A stretch of 64,000 nucleotides of DNA from Muribaculaceae bacterium (lineage in GTDB: Bacteria > Bacteroidota > Bacteroidia > Bacteroidales > Muribaculaceae). The notes under the pieces are model-generated. The model was not told where the DNA came from, made no database searches, and saw only the letters and a program-made list of their open reading frames with translations. The DNA lies in NCBI GenBank assembly GCA_017619935.1, contig JAFZRJ010000026.1, forward strand, positions 46,967-110,966, read 5' to 3'. Shown here in pieces: positions 63,288 to 64,000 of this stretch. The position numbers and the translations under genes are program-made. The number at the start of each line of letters is the position of its first letter. The first letter of the stretch is position 1.

Positions 63288-64000
63288 ATGAAAAAATCAT
63301 TACTTTTACTTGTGACTCTGCTCGCCAGCCTCTCGGCGTGGGCAGCGACTCCCGGCGAGATTGGAACGCCTGTGGTGACCTTGACGCAGAACGCCGAGGA
63401 CAACACCAAGTTGGATGTGGCCATCACCTGCGAGAACGCCAAAGGCATTGTCTTCACCTTTAATGGCGATGACCCGACTCTCAATTCGCCCAATTTCGTA
63501 GATGGCTATCAGATTGACCTGACTCAGGTTCCCAGCCCCGTGACCGTCAAGGCTGTCGGCTATGACGCCGAATACAACCTCGGCGAAGTCGGTTCTGCCT
63601 CCTTCACGCTTGCCCCGATTGAAATCACCTTCGATCCCACCACCACCTGGTTCATCGATTCACAAGATGTGACCGTGACCGTGAGTGGCACCATCGGCCA
63701 AGCCGAGGTGGAATATCTGGTCAATGGTGTTCCTGTGCTCAATGCCACAGGCGAGTTCACCTTCACCGAGACCAGCACCCTCGATGTTAATGTCCGCGAC
63801 GAGCGTGCCGGCGGCGAAGTCGTTACCGCATCCGAGACTTACATGTTGCAGATCTGTGTATACGGCAGCATCACATTTGGTGCGGGTGATGCAAACACCC
63901 AAATCAATGCTCACGAAGTTATTGACGAAGACGACTTGGGCAACACATGGACCATCACGACCGTTGGTACCACATCGTACACCCAGAATTCTCAATATTC
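63288..64000 (+). CDS. Start of a large secreted protein (cut by the window end)
   Basis: The reading frame is open from the ATG at 63288 to the last base (237 complete codons). It has a signal peptide (MKKSLLLLVTLLASLSAWA), then beta-sandwich-like modules: an FN3-associated/CHB-like segment (about 25-100: FTFNGDDPTLNSPNF, VTVKAVGYD) repeated in weaker form (about 105-180: VEYLVNGVP, ADG-type turn), and a third unit beginning. Such tandem modules are common in Bacteroidales surface proteins that may end with dockerin-like or leucine-rich parts. Function not determinable from this portion. Confidence 0.7.
   Translation, partial: MKKSLLLLVTLLASLSAWAATPGEIGTPVVTLTQNAEDNTKLDVAITCENAKGIVFTFNGDDPTLNSPNFVDGYQIDLTQVPSPVTVKAVGYDAEYNLGEVGSASFTLAPIEITFDPTTTWFIDSQDVTVTVSGTIGQAEVEYLVNGVPVLNATGEFTFTETSTLDVNVRDERAGGEVVTASETYMLQICVYGSITFGAGDANTQINAHEVIDEDDLGNTWTITTVGTTSYTQNSQY

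Noticed and set aside
1-64000. Phage, integrase, transposase, restriction or anti-phage defence genes
   Set aside because: No integrase, transposase, terminase, methylase or recognisable defence domain was seen; all large frames have metabolic, envelope or unknown assignments.

Overview
This window is a stretch of a Bacteroidales chromosome, most likely from a gut lineage near Muribaculaceae or Prevotella; the family is a weak inference. The support is: an RprY-type response regulator; split glycine decarboxylase subunits; a DUF4924 and a DUF4836 protein; BspA-type leucine-rich repeats; dockerin-like tails; DPP-IV; and many copies of the Bacteroidetes promoter signature TTTG-N19/21-TAnnTTTG, with -7 boxes such as TAATTTTG or TAACTTTG shortly before start codons. 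Base composition is near half GC, genes are densely packed, and I found no phage, transposon, CRISPR, rRNA or tRNA.

Layout. 1-5.1 kb: RprY, a PlsC-type acyltransferase, and a coupled pair made of a secreted beta-propeller and a zinc amidase with a dockerin-like tail. 5.2-11.2 kb: Crp/Fnr regulator, DUF4924, RmlD, release factor 3, then a two-gene unit in which an AmgK-like sugar kinase is fused to a RapZ C-terminal domain and followed by a MurU-like nucleotidyltransferase (cell-wall sugar salvage). 11.2-21.2 kb: DUF4836 lipoprotein, agmatine deiminase plus N-carbamoylputrescine amidase, MATE exporter, DPP-IV, MiaA, and an AT-richer GT-C membrane protein. 21.3-28.1 kb: a lipoate ligase and a full glycine cleavage operon (gcvT, gcvH, gcvPA, gcvPB, lpdA). 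28.2-38.8 kb: envelope lipoproteins, a UshA-like nucleotidase, a P-loop/CYTH fusion, a BspA-like repeat protein, a TonB-dependent receptor, a dockerin protein, and an ECF sigma / small membrane protein / Spy-like stress module. 38.9-47.4 kb: an 1849-residue alpha-2-macroglobulin-like protein and a three-gene envelope cluster containing a duplicated, unrecognised family. 47.5-54.9 kb: Ung, TruA, SpeA, an operon for GDP-L-fucose synthesis with two odd small proteins at its end, and a Nudix hydrolase. 54.9-61.6 kb: arginine catabolism. 61.8-64 kb: a small acidic protein, a rhodanese/metallo-beta-lactamase lipoprotein and the start of a large secreted protein.

Together the genes describe an amino-acid-using gut bacterium. 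Arginine can go to citrulline, ornithine and carbamoyl phosphate with ATP gain (ArcA, ArcB, ArcC), ornithine on to glutamate (RocD, PruA), and by a separate path arginine to agmatine to putrescine (SpeA, AguA, AguB). Glycine is oxidised by the cleavage system, and DPP-IV supplies dipeptides from outside. The most unusual items are the AmgK/RapZ-C fusion beside MurU, the duplicated WDFPQN lipoprotein cluster, the Gln/Pro repeat protein plus TerB-like protein after gmd-fcl, and dockerin-like modules without any cohesin in view.
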